A stretch of DNA of 64,000 nt from NCBI RefSeq assembly GCF_003688595.1, contig NZ_RCWT01000010.1, positions 819,040-883,039 on the forward strand, given 5' to 3'. The notes beneath the pieces are model-generated. The model was given only the letters and a program-made list of their open reading frames with translations, did no database searches and was not told where the DNA came from. Position 1 is the stretch's first letter. Every line of letters begins with the position of its first letter. The DNA is from Sphingomonas sp. PP-F2F-G114-C0414. Its GTDB lineage: Bacteria > Pseudomonadota > Alphaproteobacteria > Sphingomonadales > Sphingomonadaceae. A program made the position numbers and the translations under genes. Positions 1 to 9,666 of this stretch are shown here, one piece after another.

Positions 1-576
1 GGCGCGGAACGTCTGGACCAGGCCGTCGTCGATCGTGCCGGTCGGGCATGCTGCGGCCGAACCGCCAGTGCCGACAGCGGGAACCGCGGTGCAGCTAGCG
101 GTCGTGGTGCCGCCGAACTGTGCCGAGGTCGAGTTGCAGGTCCATCCCTGGAACGCGGTGTCGGACGGTCCGTTCAGCGCGCCGACGAAGTTCGTGCTGG
201 TGAAGAACGGGTTGATCGACGACGGGTCGGTCGCGGTCGTAGCGGACGTCGCGGCGGTCGGGTACACGCCGGTCAGGACGTTGGTGCCGCTGACATTGTT
301 GTTGGTGCCGGCATTGACGATCGCAAGCTGCTCGTCGGCGCTGATCGTGATCGTGCCGTCCGAGCGACCGCCCGAGGTCGAGGCGAACTGTGCGGCGGTA
401 ATCGCCGTCGGCGTGGGCGTCGGGGTTGCCGGTGTTGGCGTCGGCGTGGCGGGCGGCGTGATGATCACCGTGCCTGCGCCTGGCGATGCGACATCGTCGG
501 CGCCACCGCATGCGGTGAGTGCGAGGCAGGCCGTGCCGGTCAGCAGGATCGTGCCGAGGCGAGTAAAGCTGGTCAT
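1..576 (-). CDS. Putative secreted lipoprotein, C-terminus beyond window
   Basis: The reading frame is open from an ATG at 576-574 to the window edge (192 codons seen, no stop). The first residues form a lipoprotein signal peptide: a basic start, a hydrophobic stretch and the lipobox LTAC followed by GG, so the protein is probably exported and acylated. A Pro/Thr repeat linker (repeated TPTP) follows at about residues 40-55, then a Ser/Thr/Asn/Gly-rich part typical of a secreted beta-structured domain, with cysteines near residues 153 and 163. I recognise no enzymatic motif. Function unknown. The lipoprotein call is fairly secure; the gene is truncated by the window, not by mutation. Confidence 0.7.
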   Translation of the reverse strand, partial: MTSFTRLGTILLTGTACLALTACGGADDVASPGAGTVIITPPATPTPTPATPTPTPTAITAAQFASTSGGRSDGTITISADEQLAIVNAGTNNNVSGTNVLTGVYPTAATSATTATDPSSINPFFTSTNFVGALNGPSDTAFQGWTCNSTSAQFGGTTTASCTAVPAVGTGGSAAACPTGTIDDGLVQTFRA

Positions 577-885
577 GCGAAGGACTCCCGAGTCGTACCG
601 TTGATTGTTCGGATCGACCCAGGCTCCCCCCTGCCGACCGTGACATGGCGGTTAGGCTGGCCAGATGACGCTGCGATGCGATTTGGGTTACGCTTGCATG
701 ACTATGATGTGACGGTTCGATGACGGCCGATCGGGATGCTGCCGCCATACGGGGTTGAAAACCGCGCTATCGAACACATCTCTTCCGATCCGGCGCGCGA
801 TGATTTACAGGCGCTGCCAGCGTCACCGTTCGCGCAACCCTGCGTCCGAGCGGTCAGGCCTTCATTACAGGATTATTCGACGACA
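577..885. other. Intergenic gap between divergent genes
   Basis: Spacer of about 310 bases between the divergent lipoprotein and DUF6481 genes. It must hold both promoters, but I could not define convincing -35/-10 boxes. No RNA gene or repeat is apparent. Confidence 0.5.
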
Positions 886-1221
886 ATGGCCTCTTTCAAG
901 GACCCCAGTTTCCAGGACCGCACGAGCAGCGCAGCCGCCGCCAAGCAGAAGGCGCTCGAAGCGCTGAAGGCGAAGCCGCCGATCGACGAAGCGGTCGTTG
1001 CCGAGCGCCTTGCCGCACGCGAGGCCAAGGAATTGGCCGAGCGCGAGAAGCGCGCTGCCAAGCGTGCTGCCGAAGACGAGGCGAAGGCTTTGAAGAAGGC
1101 TGAAGCCGAGGCCGCTGCTGCGAAGAAGCGCGAGGCCGAGGCGAAGGTCGAATTGACCGACGCCGAGAAGAAGGCGATTCGTGACGCTAAGTATGCGGCG
1201 CGGAAGAATAAGAAGAAGTGA
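886..1221 (+). CDS. DUF6481 family charged alpha-helical protein
   Basis: A 111-residue protein starting MASFKDPSFQDR, the usual start of the sphingomonad DUF6481 family. After this N-terminus almost the whole chain is Ala/Lys/Glu/Arg-rich heptad-like sequence, predicted as one long charged helix or coiled coil, ending in a lysine cluster (RKNKKK). No signal peptide or membrane segment. The ATG at 886 was chosen over an upstream in-frame start at 736 because the conserved N-terminus begins here. Role unknown; the basic tail could suggest nucleic-acid or ribosome contact, but that is inference. Confidence 0.8.
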   Translation: MASFKDPSFQDRTSSAAAAKQKALEALKAKPPIDEAVVAERLAAREAKELAEREKRAAKRAAEDEAKALKKAEAEAAAAKKREAEAKVELTDAEKKAIRDAKYAARKNKKK

Positions 1222-1300
1222 TTTTCGCGGGGCGGTCGTGTGGCCGCCCCTGTTTTCTGAATAACGCCTGCTCGCTGAAAGCACCTGCCCAAAAAGACTA

Positions 1301-1404
1301 CCACCCCGGCGAAGGCCGGGGCCCAATTGGCAAGGTCGCAGTGATGAAGCGCACACCTAGGTCACCGACGTTTCCCAATTGGGCCCCGGCCTTCGCCGGG
1401 GTGG
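1301..1404. repeat. REP-like inverted repeat, family A copy 1
   Basis: Two inverted arms (CCACCCCGGCGAAGGCCGGG and its complement) about 100 bases apart, each also internally palindromic, with CCAATTGG-type ends facing inward. Near-identical units occur at 22429, 30073 and 40187. Confidence 0.85.
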
Positions 1405-1440
1405 TGCTCGTGGAACGGGTGCAGTCCACTAACTAGCTTG

Positions 1441-1492
1441 TTCTCCCGCGAAGGCGGGAGTCCAGTCTGGGCTCCCGCCTTCGCGGGAGAAC
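1441..1492. repeat. REP-like hairpin, family B copy 1
   Basis: Compact inverted repeat with arms TTCTCCCGCGAAGGCGGGAG and its complement around a short CCAGTCTGGG centre. Related copies at 18474, 38993 and 62012; looser ones at 11632, 22567 and 26008. It lies between DUF6481 and the convergent efflux operon and could act as a bidirectional terminator (inference). Confidence 0.85.
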
Positions 1493-1529
1493 AATTAGGT
1501 GTGGGTAGCGGACGAGGTGAAGCGCGCTC

Positions 1530-2993
1530 CTACTCCGCCTGCTCCCAACCCCCACCCAGCGCCTTGAACAGCGCTACCGTCAGCTGCCGCAACTGCGCAT
1601 CGCTCGACACCAGCTGTTCGCGCGCCGTCAGCACATCCGTCTCCGCATTCAGCAGCGTCGTCTGCGCCACGAAGCCGGTCCGGTACTGCGACTCCGCCGC
1701 GTTCGCGCTGCTTTGCGCATCGATCACCGCGCGCTGCAACGCCGCGTTCCGACGCCGCTCGGCAGCGATCTGCGCAAGCGGGTCCTCGACGTCGCGCAAC
1801 GCCTGCAACACCGTCGAGCGATAGCGGAGATACGCTTGCTCGCGGTCTTCCTCGCGCGACTTCACGACCGACTTACGCCGGCCCCAGTCGAGCAACGGGA
1901 ACTGCGCAGCGCCCGAAGCGGTCAGCTGGAGGCTGTCACCCGAAAACAGATTGCCCAAAGCGGTCGAGATCAGCTGGCTCATGCCGGTTAGGCTGAACTT
2001 CGGATACATATCCGCGACTGCCACGCCGATATCCGCGGTCGAGGCAGCCAGATCGCGCTCTGCCCCGCGGATGTCGGGGCGACGGCGCAACAGTTCGGAA
2101 GGCAACCCGGCCGGGATCGTCGGCACGCCGAGCGGGGCGACCGAAGGCGCCGCGAGTTCGGCCATCAGCGTCGCGGGCGGCTCGCCGAGTAGGATCGCCA
2201 GTGCGTGCATGCGGACGTCGACATCGGCGCGGACCGGCTCGGCGCGCGCCTGTGTCGACGTAATCGAAGCGCGTTGGCGAGTGACGTCGATCGGCGGGAC
2301 GAGGCCGACCTTCGCGATGTTGCCCGCGATCGTCAGTGCACGTTGCTGGTTGGCGATCTCGCCCTCGATCGTCGCAAGCTGCGCCTGGTCGAGCCGAAGC
2401 GCAAAATACGCCTGCGCGACTTCCGCCGCGAGCGTCACCGCCGCGTCGCGCTTAGACCAGACCGCCGCTTCCGTCCGCGCCCGCGCGCCCTCGGTGCTGC
2501 GCCGGACGCCGCCGAACAGGTCGAGCTCCCAGCTTGCGTCGAACCCGACCGAGTAAGTCGTGATCCCGCTGCCAGGCAAAGCGATGCCGCCGGTCGAGCC
2601 GGTGCCGCCTGCCCCCGTGCCGCCGCTGAACGCGCGTGCGATCGACGAGAGGCCGGCATTCTTGCTGAACTCGATATGGCTCGGGCTGGCGCTCGCGTTG
2701 ACGCTCGGCAATCCTTGCGAGCGCGCGACGATCTCCTGCAACCGTGCCTGCCGCACGCGCGAGGCGGCGATCGCGATGTCGGGATTGCCTTTCAGCGCGC
2801 GCTCGACGAGGCCGTCGAGTTGCGGATCGTCGAACGCCGACCACCAGCGTGCCGGATCGACGGTCGCACCCACTGTGGCTTGCGGACCGACGAACGCCGG
2901 CGGCACCGCCATCTCGGGGGCGACGTAATTCGGGCCGACGGTGCACCCCGCGAGCAGGGCCGCAACCGCAACCACCATGAACCGCGCACGCAT
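1530..2993 (-). CDS. Outer-membrane efflux lipoprotein, NodT/OprM type
   Basis: A 487-residue outer-membrane factor of the TolC/NodT superfamily that would form the exit duct of a tripartite drug pump. The N-terminus is a lipoprotein signal with lipobox LLAGC, followed by TVGPNYVAPE, the classic NodT-family start. Two long coiled-coil repeats follow, including the LPSELLRRRPDIRGAE motif that is diagnostic of the family. The ATG at 2993 gives this signal peptide and overlaps the stop of the upstream transporter gene by one base (TGATG), indicating translational coupling. It is last in the tetR-emrA-emrB-nodT operon. Substrate cannot be told from sequence. Confidence 0.93.
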   Translation of the reverse strand: MRARFMVVAVAALLAGCTVGPNYVAPEMAVPPAFVGPQATVGATVDPARWWSAFDDPQLDGLVERALKGNPDIAIAASRVRQARLQEIVARSQGLPSVNASASPSHIEFSKNAGLSSIARAFSGGTGAGGTGSTGGIALPGSGITTYSVGFDASWELDLFGGVRRSTEGARARTEAAVWSKRDAAVTLAAEVAQAYFALRLDQAQLATIEGEIANQQRALTIAGNIAKVGLVPPIDVTRQRASITSTQARAEPVRADVDVRMHALAILLGEPPATLMAELAAPSVAPLGVPTIPAGLPSELLRRRPDIRGAERDLAASTADIGVAVADMYPKFSLTGMSQLISTALGNLFSGDSLQLTASGAAQFPLLDWGRRKSVVKSREEDREQAYLRYRSTVLQALRDVEDPLAQIAAERRRNAALQRAVIDAQSSANAAESQYRTGFVAQTTLLNAETDVLTAREQLVSSDAQLRQLTVALFKALGGGWEQAE

Positions 2994-4609
2994 CAATGCA
3001 TCCCTCCCGAGGGCGCGCCGCCGGTCTTGCCGGAGCGCATGAATAGAACCAGTGGCGCGACGCACAGCACGACCACCATCATCGCGCGGAACACGTCGAG
3101 GAACGCAAGCATCGTCGCCTGCCGCTGCATCTGGCTGTAGAGAACGGCCAACGGCGTCGTCGCATCGCCCTGCCCGCCGAACACGCTTGTCGCCTTCTGC
3201 ATCCAGTCATTGTAATTCGGATCGAGCGGGTTGAGCGTCTGCGTCAGTTCCGACTGGTGCCGCTGCAACCCGCCTGCGAGCTGAGTCTGTGCAAAGCAGA
3301 TGCCGATCGTCCCACCGAGATTACGCGAGACGTTGAGCAGGCTCGACGCCTGTGCGGTCTGCGTCTGCTTGAGCCCGACATAGGCGATCGCGTTGATCGG
3401 CACGAACAGGAACGGCAGCGCCATCGCCTGGAACAGCCGTGCGAACGCCGCATCGGAGAACGCGATGTCGGCGGTCAGGTGGCTCATGTTCCACAGCGCA
3501 AACGCCTGCACCAGCAACGCCGGGAACAGCAGGAAACGGACGTCGACCAGCCCGCTCAGCCGCCCTGCGAACGGCACCATGACGAGCGTCGCCAGACCAC
3601 CCGCGGTCAGCGCGAGGCCGGCGTCGAGCGAGCTGTAGCCGAGCACCTGTTGCAGCATCTGCGGTATGAGCTGCGTGGTGCCGAACAGAATCATGCCGGT
3701 GACGCCCATCACGCCGATCGTCAGCGCGAAGTTGCGGTTCTTCATCAGCTTGAGGTCGATCACCGGGTCCTTATGGTTCAACTCCCAGACGACGAGCGTC
3801 ACCAGCGACACCGCGGCGATGATCGCCGACATGACGATGAAGCCGCTCGCGAACCAGTCCTCACGCTCGCCGCGATCGAAGGTGAGTTCGAGGAAGCCGA
3901 GCCCGAGCGCGACCAGCGCGACGCCGACATAGTCGATCGTCAGGCCGTTCTTGAACCGCTCGTCTCGGTCCTTCTTCACCTGGTCCGGCTCGTCGACGAA
4001 CGTCTCGACCAGGAACCACGCGGCGATGCCGACGGGGACGTTGATCAGGAACACCCAGTGCCAGCTCGAATATTCGACGATGTATCCGCCCAGCGTCGGC
4101 CCGAGCACGGGGCCGACGACGACGACGATCGCGAACGCGGCGAACGCCATCCCGCGTTGCTTGGGCGGAAAGGTGTCGGCGAGGATCGACTGTTCGACTG
4201 GTGCCAATCCGCCACCACCGATGCCTTGTAAGACGCGGGCGACGACGAGGGTGCCGATGTTCGGCGCGAGGCCGCAGAGCAGCGAGGCGAGCGTGAACAA
4301 CGCGATCGAGAGGAGGAAATAGCGCTTCCGGCCGATCGCGTCCGACAGCCAGCCCGAGATTGGAATGACGATCGCGTTGGCGACGAGGTAGCTGGTCAGC
4401 ACCCAGGTCGCCTGGTCGGTGGTGATCGACAGCCCGCCCGAGATATGATCGAGCGCGACGTTGGCGATCGAGGTGTCGAGCACCTCCATGAAGGTCGGGA
4501 TCGAGATGATCGCGACGATCAGCCACGGGCTGTACTTGCCCGCCGCCGACCGGCTCGGCGACCAAGTATGGCCGCCTCCCGCATCGGCTTTTGCAGGAGC
4601 TTTCGCCAC
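2993..4609 (-). CDS. emrB: DHA2 family MFS drug transporter (EmrB/QacA)
   Basis: A 538-residue, 14-helix proton-driven multidrug transporter of the inner membrane. Seen in the sequence: the DHA2 signature TSIANVAL in helix 1, motif A GWLSDAIGRKRYF between helices 2 and 3, and a motif C-like GPVLGPTLGGYI in helix 5. The adjacent EmrA-type adaptor and NodT-type channel suggest export across both membranes. The gene starts one base after the adaptor stop and overlaps the NodT start by one base. It is probably repressed by the TetR protein at the head of the operon. Confidence 0.95.
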   Translation of the reverse strand: MAKAPAKADAGGGHTWSPSRSAAGKYSPWLIVAIISIPTFMEVLDTSIANVALDHISGGLSITTDQATWVLTSYLVANAIVIPISGWLSDAIGRKRYFLLSIALFTLASLLCGLAPNIGTLVVARVLQGIGGGGLAPVEQSILADTFPPKQRGMAFAAFAIVVVVGPVLGPTLGGYIVEYSSWHWVFLINVPVGIAAWFLVETFVDEPDQVKKDRDERFKNGLTIDYVGVALVALGLGFLELTFDRGEREDWFASGFIVMSAIIAAVSLVTLVVWELNHKDPVIDLKLMKNRNFALTIGVMGVTGMILFGTTQLIPQMLQQVLGYSSLDAGLALTAGGLATLVMVPFAGRLSGLVDVRFLLFPALLVQAFALWNMSHLTADIAFSDAAFARLFQAMALPFLFVPINAIAYVGLKQTQTAQASSLLNVSRNLGGTIGICFAQTQLAGGLQRHQSELTQTLNPLDPNYNDWMQKATSVFGGQGDATTPLAVLYSQMQRQATMLAFLDVFRAMMVVVLCVAPLVLFMRSGKTGGAPSGGMH

Positions 4610-4610
4610 C

Positions 4611-5774
4611 TCAGCGGACCTTGACGGTCGGCACCACCGACATGCCCGGGCCGATCGGATAGCGCTTTGGATCGGGGCCGTTCTTGGCGTCGAACACGAT
4701 CCGCACCGGCACGCGCTGGACCACCTTCACGTAGTTGCCGGTCGCGTTCTGCGGCGGCAGCAGGGCGAACGCCTGGCCGGCGCCGCGCTGGATCGAGTCG
4801 ACATGGCCCTTGAAGTCGACGCCGGGATACGCGTCGACGTGGATGTCGACGGGCTGGCCGATCCGCATCAGGGTAAGCTGCGTTTCCTTGAAGTTGGCGG
4901 TCACCCACATTTTGTCGGGGATGATCGCCATCAGCTGCGTGCCGGGCGCGACATAGGAGCCGACATTGACCGAGCGGTTGACCACCTGCCCTGCGACCGG
5001 CGCGGTCACGCGGAGATCGCCGATCGTGACGTTCGCCTGGTCGACCTGCGCGCGACGGGCGTCGATCACCGACTTGGCCGCGCCAACCTGCTTCCTGGCG
5101 ACGCTGATCTGTGCAGTGGCGGTGTCGATCTGTTCGCGCGCGGCAGCGGCATCGGCGGCGGTCTGGCGAGCGGTAGCGCGCGCCTGATCGAGCTGTTGGC
5201 CGGCGACCGCGCTCGGATCGAGCCGCAGCAACGCCTCGTAGCGCGCGAGATCCTGCTGGGCCTTTACCGCCGCCGCCATCGGCACGCGCGCCTGGGCGGC
5301 CGCCTGCTGGCGTTGCGCCTCGGCGGCGGTGACCTGCGCCTGCGCCTGCGCGAACTGTGCGCGGGCCTGCGATTCGTTCGCCTGCGCCTCGACGACCTGC
5401 GCATGGCGGCCCGACGACTTGATCACCGCAAGCAGGCGGCCCGCTTCGACGTGACGGTTGTCGATATCGGCGACCTGCATCAGCGTGCCCGCGACCTGTG
5501 GCGCGAGGCGGACGATGTGCGTGTCGACGAAAGCATCGTCGGTCGACTCGAACTGCCGCGCGTGCAGCCAATAAAGCACGCCGCCGATGATCAGCCCGCC
5601 GACGACGATGACTAGGATGATCCAGAACAGCGGCTTCTTGAACACCGACGGCTTCTTGTCGTCCTCGGACTCGTCCTGCTGTTCGGTGTCGGACTGCTGG
5701 TCCTCGCCGTTCGGATCGTCCTTGCGATCCTCGTCGTCGTGGTCGGTGTCGGAGTGGTTCGTCTGGTCGGTCAT
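4611..5774 (-). CDS. emrA: HlyD/EmrA-type periplasmic adaptor
   Basis: A 387-residue membrane-fusion protein linking the EmrB transporter to the outer-membrane channel. The first 45 residues are strongly acidic and cytoplasmic (many Asp/Glu with His, Thr and Gln), followed by one membrane anchor near residues 50-70 (FWIILVIVVGGLIIGGVLYW), then a lipoyl half-motif, an Ala/Gln-rich coiled coil around residues 120-230, the second lipoyl half (VTAPVAGQVVNRSVNVGSYV) and beta-barrel domains. The acidic tail is longer than in E. coli EmrA. The start overlaps the TetR gene stop by four bases (ATGA). Confidence 0.95.
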   Translation of the reverse strand: MTDQTNHSDTDHDDEDRKDDPNGEDQQSDTEQQDESEDDKKPSVFKKPLFWIILVIVVGGLIIGGVLYWLHARQFESTDDAFVDTHIVRLAPQVAGTLMQVADIDNRHVEAGRLLAVIKSSGRHAQVVEAQANESQARAQFAQAQAQVTAAEAQRQQAAAQARVPMAAAVKAQQDLARYEALLRLDPSAVAGQQLDQARATARQTAADAAAAREQIDTATAQISVARKQVGAAKSVIDARRAQVDQANVTIGDLRVTAPVAGQVVNRSVNVGSYVAPGTQLMAIIPDKMWVTANFKETQLTLMRIGQPVDIHVDAYPGVDFKGHVDSIQRGAGQAFALLPPQNATGNYVKVVQRVPVRIVFDAKNGPDPKRYPIGPGMSVVPTVKVR

Positions 5775-6409
5775 GCCTGGCCCTGTTCTTCAGCACGCAT
5801 CGAATCGAGAATGGCGTCGATATTGGCGTCGATCCGCGCCTTGATATCGAAGATGTCTTGGGGTTCGAGCGAGTCCCGCTCGAGCAGTTTGAGGCAGGTC
5901 GCGCGGTTCGCCCGCAGCGTGATGACCTGTCCCATCAAGGTGATCGTCGCGATCCTGCCAGTGCGGATCTCGGCGCAGCCGGTTGCGATGCAGACGAGGT
6001 CGCTGAGCCGGCGCACCATCTGGCCCATAACGCCGCCGTAGATGCGCTCGAACGCTTCGCTCGGCTTCATCTGTTCGCGCAGGACGAACAGCGTCCAGTC
6101 GGCACTTTCGTTGCTCGCCATCTTGTCCGCCAGCCGGCCGAAGATGCGGTGGATCTGGGCGCGGGCTTCGCTGGCATCGTCCGCTGCGACGTCGTGCGAC
6201 AACTCGGACGGGTCGCCCATCACCGCGGACATGCGCTCGGCGATCCGGTCGGCGGCCGCGAGGTACAAGCCCTCCTTGCCGCCGTAATGATAGGTGATCG
6301 AGGACATCGCGGTGCCCGCGGCGGCGGCGATCCCGCGCGTGCTCGCCCCCTCCAGCCCCTTGGTGCCGAATTCGCTGATCGCGATGTCGAGGAGTCGGGA
6401 CTGGACCAC
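5771..6409 (-). CDS. TetR/AcrR family regulator (CerR-type C-terminus)
   Basis: A 212-residue repressor. Residues 1-50 are a TetR helix-turn-helix (GASTRGIAAAAG, then SSITYHYGGKEGLY); the C-terminal part resembles the CerR/DUF1956 ligand domain (FVLREQMKPSEAFERIYGGV). It is first in the efflux operon and overlaps emrA by four bases, so it most likely autoregulates the whole operon and is released by pump substrates. A palindromic operator candidate lies 10-27 bases upstream of the start. Confidence 0.93.
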   Translation of the reverse strand: MVQSRLLDIAISEFGTKGLEGASTRGIAAAAGTAMSSITYHYGGKEGLYLAAADRIAERMSAVMGDPSELSHDVAADDASEARAQIHRIFGRLADKMASNESADWTLFVLREQMKPSEAFERIYGGVMGQMVRRLSDLVCIATGCAEIRTGRIATITLMGQVITLRANRATCLKLLERDSLEPQDIFDIKARIDANIDAILDSMRAEEQGQA

Positions 6410-6418
6410 GGAGGGCGT

Positions 6419-6436
6419 TTAGTTCGATCGAACGAA
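6419..6436. promoter_or_regulatory. Candidate TetR operator of efflux operon
   Basis: A perfect 12-base palindrome, GTTCGATCGAAC (6422-6433), extended by matching TT/AA one base further out. It sits just upstream of the TetR start, where an autorepressor site is expected. Size and symmetry fit TetR sites; binding is inferred. Confidence 0.5.
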
Positions 6437-6512
6437 CCAGCCTAATGAAGAAGCTGTCATGTTGTGCGAAGGAGTGATCTTTGCCGGGTGCCCCGCCACG
6501 CCCCCCCCCCGG

Positions 6513-6590
6513 CATCCTGACGAAAGTCAGGATCCAGTACCAAGAATGATTGCGCTTGATTACCGTGGATCCTGACTTTCGTCAGGATGA
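6513..6590. repeat. REP-like inverted repeat, family C copy 1
   Basis: Two inverted copies of ATCCTGACGAAAGTCAGGAT about 35 bases apart; each arm is itself a hairpin. Other copies at 27690 and 48985. Confidence 0.85.
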
Positions 6591-6654
6591 CGGACGAGGG
6601 TTAATGGTGCGTGCTGCGTGATCACGCTACCCCGACCCACGCCCGAAACAGCAA

Positions 6655-6684
6655 CGCCGGCCCCTTCGTGCGAAGGGACCGGCG
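6655..6684 (-). terminator. Hairpin terminator candidate after tRNA-Val
   Basis: A GC-rich hairpin (CGCCGG...CCGGCG outside, CCCTTCG...CGAAGGG inside) starts seven bases after the tRNA-Val 3' end on the minus strand. There is no strong T-run, so intrinsic termination is only moderately supported. Confidence 0.5.
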
Positions 6685-6690
6685 TAAATC

Positions 6691-6765
6691 TGGTGGGCGC
6701 GGCTGGGATTGAACCAGCGACCCCACCCGTGTGAAGGGTGTGCTCTACCACTGAGCTACGCGCCC
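6691..6765 (-). tRNA. tRNA-Val (CAC anticodon)
   Basis: A 75-base cloverleaf: acceptor GGGCGCG pairs with CGCGCCC, D-arm GCTC/GAGC, anticodon stem CACCC/GGGTG around loop TTCACAC (anticodon CAC, reads GUG), T-arm GCTGG-TTCAATC-CCAGC, and encoded 3' CCA. All stems pair perfectly. Confidence 0.97.
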
Positions 6766-6832
6766 GAAACTCGTTCGGAAGCGGGCCTTTAGGCAGACCC
6801 CGTCCACCTGTCCAGCCCTATCGACACCGGTC

Positions 6833-7105
6833 CTAGTTGACCGCGTCCTTCAGGCCCTTGCCGGCCTTGAACTTCGGCTGGGTCGACGCCTTGATCGTCA
6901 TCGGCTCGCCGGTCCGGGGATTGCGGCCGGTCGACGCCTTGCGCTTCGAGATCGAGAACGTGCCGAAACCGACCAGACGAACCTCGTCGCCCTTCTTGAG
7001 CGATGCCTCGATCGCGTCGAACACCGCCTCGACTGCCTTGACCGCGTCGGCTTTTACCAGCCCGGACGTGTCGGCAACCGTCGCGATCAGCTCCTGCTTG
7101 TTCAT
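6833..7105 (-). CDS. hupB: HU family DNA-binding protein
   Basis: A 90-residue histone-like protein that bends and compacts DNA as a dimer. The start MNKQELIATVA, the core signature VGFGTFSISKRKASTGRNP (the beta-arm that enters the minor groove) and the ending KFKAGKGLKDAVN are all typical of HU-beta. It lies immediately downstream of lon on the same strand, the common lon-hupB order in proteobacteria, with about 120 bases between them, so it may have its own promoter. IHF is excluded by the HU-type arm. Confidence 0.97.
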   Translation of the reverse strand: MNKQELIATVADTSGLVKADAVKAVEAVFDAIEASLKKGDEVRLVGFGTFSISKRKASTGRNPRTGEPMTIKASTQPKFKAGKGLKDAVN

Positions 7106-7229
7106 ATAATCCCCCGGAAAAAACTCGAATCAGCCACGATGGACTCGCGACTGCACTCAGCGCGCAATAATGCGGCGGCCCCGTCTGCTGTCAAACGAAA
7201 CCGCCGCGTCATGGCTTACCAAACATGGA

Positions 7230-9623
7230 TCAGTGGTGAAGGCCACCCCCGACCGGCGCGATCGGTGCCGGTGGCAGCGCCGCCAGCTCATCCGCATCGG
7301 TCCACTCGATCGCTTCGAGTGGTTCGGTCAGCGCCAAACGAAGAACCTCGTCGACATGCGAAACGGGGATGATCTTCAACCCCGCCTTGATGTTCGCCGG
7401 GATCTCCGCGAGATCCTTCTCATTCTCCGCGGGGATCAGCACCGTCTCGATCCCGCCACGCAGCGCGGCGAGCAGCTTCTCCTTGAGACCACCGATCGGC
7501 AGCACGCGACCACGCAGCGTCACCTCGCCGGTCATCGCCACCTCGCGCCGAATCGGCACGCCGGTCAGCGTCGAGACGATCGACGTGACCATGCCGATAC
7601 CCGCCGACGGACCGTCCTTCGGCACCGCACCCTCAGGCAGATGGATATGGATATCCTTCCGCGCGAACAGGCTCGGCTTGATCCCATAGCTCGGCGCGCG
7701 TGCCTTGACAAAGCTGAACGCGGTCTCGATCGACTCCTTCATCACGTCGCCGAGCTTGCCGGTAAGCTTGGCCTGCCCCTTGCCCGCGACCGTCACGCTC
7801 TCGATCGTCAGCAGCTCGCCGCCGACCTCGGTCCAGGCAAGCCCGGTGACCGCACCGATCTGGTTCTCGGTCTCGCCGAGCCCATGACGATACTTCTGGA
7901 TGCCGGCATATTCGCCAACGTTCTCGGGCGTGATCGTGACGCTGGTCGTCTTGTTCTCGAGGATCTGGCGCAGCGCCTTGCGGCACAGCTTGGCGATCTC
8001 GCGCTCCAGCGTACGCACGCCGGCCTCACGCGTGTATTGCTGGATGAGCGTACGAAGCCCTTCCTGCGTCAGCGTGAACTCGCCCGGCTTCAGGCCGTGC
8101 GCCTCGATCTGCTTCTCGACCAGATGACGCTCGGCGATCTCGACCTTCTCGTCCTCGGTATAGCCCTCCAGACGGATAATCTCCATCCGGTCGAGCAGCG
8201 CCTGCGGCAGGTTCAGCGAGTTCGCCGTGCAGACGAACATCACGTCCGACAGGTCGATATCGACCTCCAGATAGTGATCCTGGAACTTGCCGTTCTGCTC
8301 CGGATCGAGAACCTCGAGCAGCGCCGACGCCGGATCGCCGCGGAAATCCTGACCGAGCTTGTCGATCTCGTCGAGCAGGAACAGCGGGTTCGACGTGCCG
8401 GCCTTCTTCAGGTTCGTCACGATCTTGCCCGGCAGCGAACCGATATAGGTGCGGCGATGCCCGCGAATCTCGGCTTCATCACGCACGCCGCCGAGCGACT
8501 GGCGGATGAACTCGCGCCCCGTCGCCTTGGCGATCGACTTGCCGAGCGAGGTCTTGCCGACACCCGGAGGGCCGACGAGGCACAGGATCGGCCCCTTGAG
8601 CTTGTTGGTGCGCGCCTGGACGGCGAGATACTCGACGATCCGATCCTTGACCTTCTCGAGCGCGTAGTGATCCTCGTCCAGCGTCACCTGTGCGGCGGCG
8701 ATGTCCTTCTTGATCTTCGACTTCTTGCCCCATGGGAGCCCGAGCAGCACGTCTAGATAATTGCGCACAACGGTCGCCTCGGCGCTCATCGGCGCCATCG
8801 TCTTGAGCTTCTTCAGCTCCGACGTCGCCTTGCCGCGCGCCTCCTTGCTCATCTTGAGCGTCGCGATCTTCTGCGTCAGTTCGGCGATCTCGTCGCCTTC
8901 GCCCTCGCCGTCCTCGTTGCCGAGTTCGCGCTGGATCGCCTTCAACTGCTCGTTGAGGTAATATTCGCGCTGCGTCTTCTCCATCTGGCGCTTGACGCGG
9001 CTCTTGATCTTTTTCTCGACCTGCAGGACGCCCAACTCGCCCTCCATCGCCGCGAACGCCATCTCGAGGCGCTTCGACGGGTTGGTTTCGAGCAGGATCG
9101 CCTGCTTCTCGGCAACCTTGATCTGGACGTTCGCGATCACCGCGTCGGAGAGCTTCGACGCGTCCTCGATCTCGGACAACTGCACCGACGTTTCCGACGA
9201 GAGCTTGCGGTTGAGCTTGGCGTAGTTCTCGAACTGGTCGACCACCGAGCGCATCAGCGCGATGAGTTCCGGTCCTTCGACCTCGGCATCGGCGACCGGC
9301 TCGACCGTGGCGGTCAGGAAGTCGCCGCTTTCGTCGAGCGTTTCCAGAGTCGCGCGTCCCTTGCCTTCGACGAGCACGCGAACCGTGCCGTCGGGGAGCT
9401 TCAGCAGCTGGAGCACGGTCGCGGTGACGCCCATCGAATAGAGGTCGTCGCGCGAGGGATCGTCCTCGGCCGGGTCGACCTGCGCAACGAGATAGATCTC
9501 CTTGTCCGCCGCCATCGCCGCTTCGAGCGCGGCAACGGATTTATCGCGGCCGACGAACAGCGGCACGATCATGTGCGGGAACACGACGATGTCGCGAAGG
9601 GGAAGGACGGGGTACTGGGTCAT
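7230..9623 (-). CDS. lon: ATP-dependent protease Lon
   Basis: A 797-residue cytoplasmic AAA+ serine protease degrading misfolded and regulatory proteins. Domains in order: N-terminal substrate-binding domain (starts [17 protein letters not shown]), coiled coil, AAA+ module with Walker [14 protein letters not shown] and Walker [10 protein letters not shown], and C-terminal protease domain with the Ser-Lys dyad at Ser673 (KDGPSAGIG) and Lys716 (GGLKEKLL). Full length for LonA. The ATG at 9623 was chosen because the family start begins here; the upstream in-frame extension runs through a repeat. A sigma-70-like promoter is placed just upstream. Confidence 0.98.
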   Translation of the reverse strand: MTQYPVLPLRDIVVFPHMIVPLFVGRDKSVAALEAAMAADKEIYLVAQVDPAEDDPSRDDLYSMGVTATVLQLLKLPDGTVRVLVEGKGRATLETLDESGDFLTATVEPVADAEVEGPELIALMRSVVDQFENYAKLNRKLSSETSVQLSEIEDASKLSDAVIANVQIKVAEKQAILLETNPSKRLEMAFAAMEGELGVLQVEKKIKSRVKRQMEKTQREYYLNEQLKAIQRELGNEDGEGEGDEIAELTQKIATLKMSKEARGKATSELKKLKTMAPMSAEATVVRNYLDVLLGLPWGKKSKIKKDIAAAQVTLDEDHYALEKVKDRIVEYLAVQARTNKLKGPILCLVGPPGVGKTSLGKSIAKATGREFIRQSLGGVRDEAEIRGHRRTYIGSLPGKIVTNLKKAGTSNPLFLLDEIDKLGQDFRGDPASALLEVLDPEQNGKFQDHYLEVDIDLSDVMFVCTANSLNLPQALLDRMEIIRLEGYTEDEKVEIAERHLVEKQIEAHGLKPGEFTLTQEGLRTLIQQYTREAGVRTLEREIAKLCRKALRQILENKTTSVTITPENVGEYAGIQKYRHGLGETENQIGAVTGLAWTEVGGELLTIESVTVAGKGQAKLTGKLGDVMKESIETAFSFVKARAPSYGIKPSLFARKDIHIHLPEGAVPKDGPSAGIGMVTSIVSTLTGVPIRREVAMTGEVTLRGRVLPIGGLKEKLLAALRGGIETVLIPAENEKDLAEIPANIKAGLKIIPVSHVDEVLRLALTEPLEAIEWTDADELAALPPAPIAPVGGGLHH

Positions 9624-9666
9624 GAACGCTCCGGTGGGTGCCTGCATGGGGGCATAATCTAACAGC

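Noticed and set aside
1301..1492. CRISPR array
   Set aside because: The repeats are inverted pairs with hairpin arms, not regularly spaced direct repeats with unique spacers, and no cas genes are present.
7106..7229. Promoter for hupB
   Set aside because: No -35/-10 pair good enough to report.
7170..8756. 528-codon plus-strand frame opposite lon
   Set aside because: Shadow of Lon; Arg/Leu/Asp-rich with no recognisable domain.
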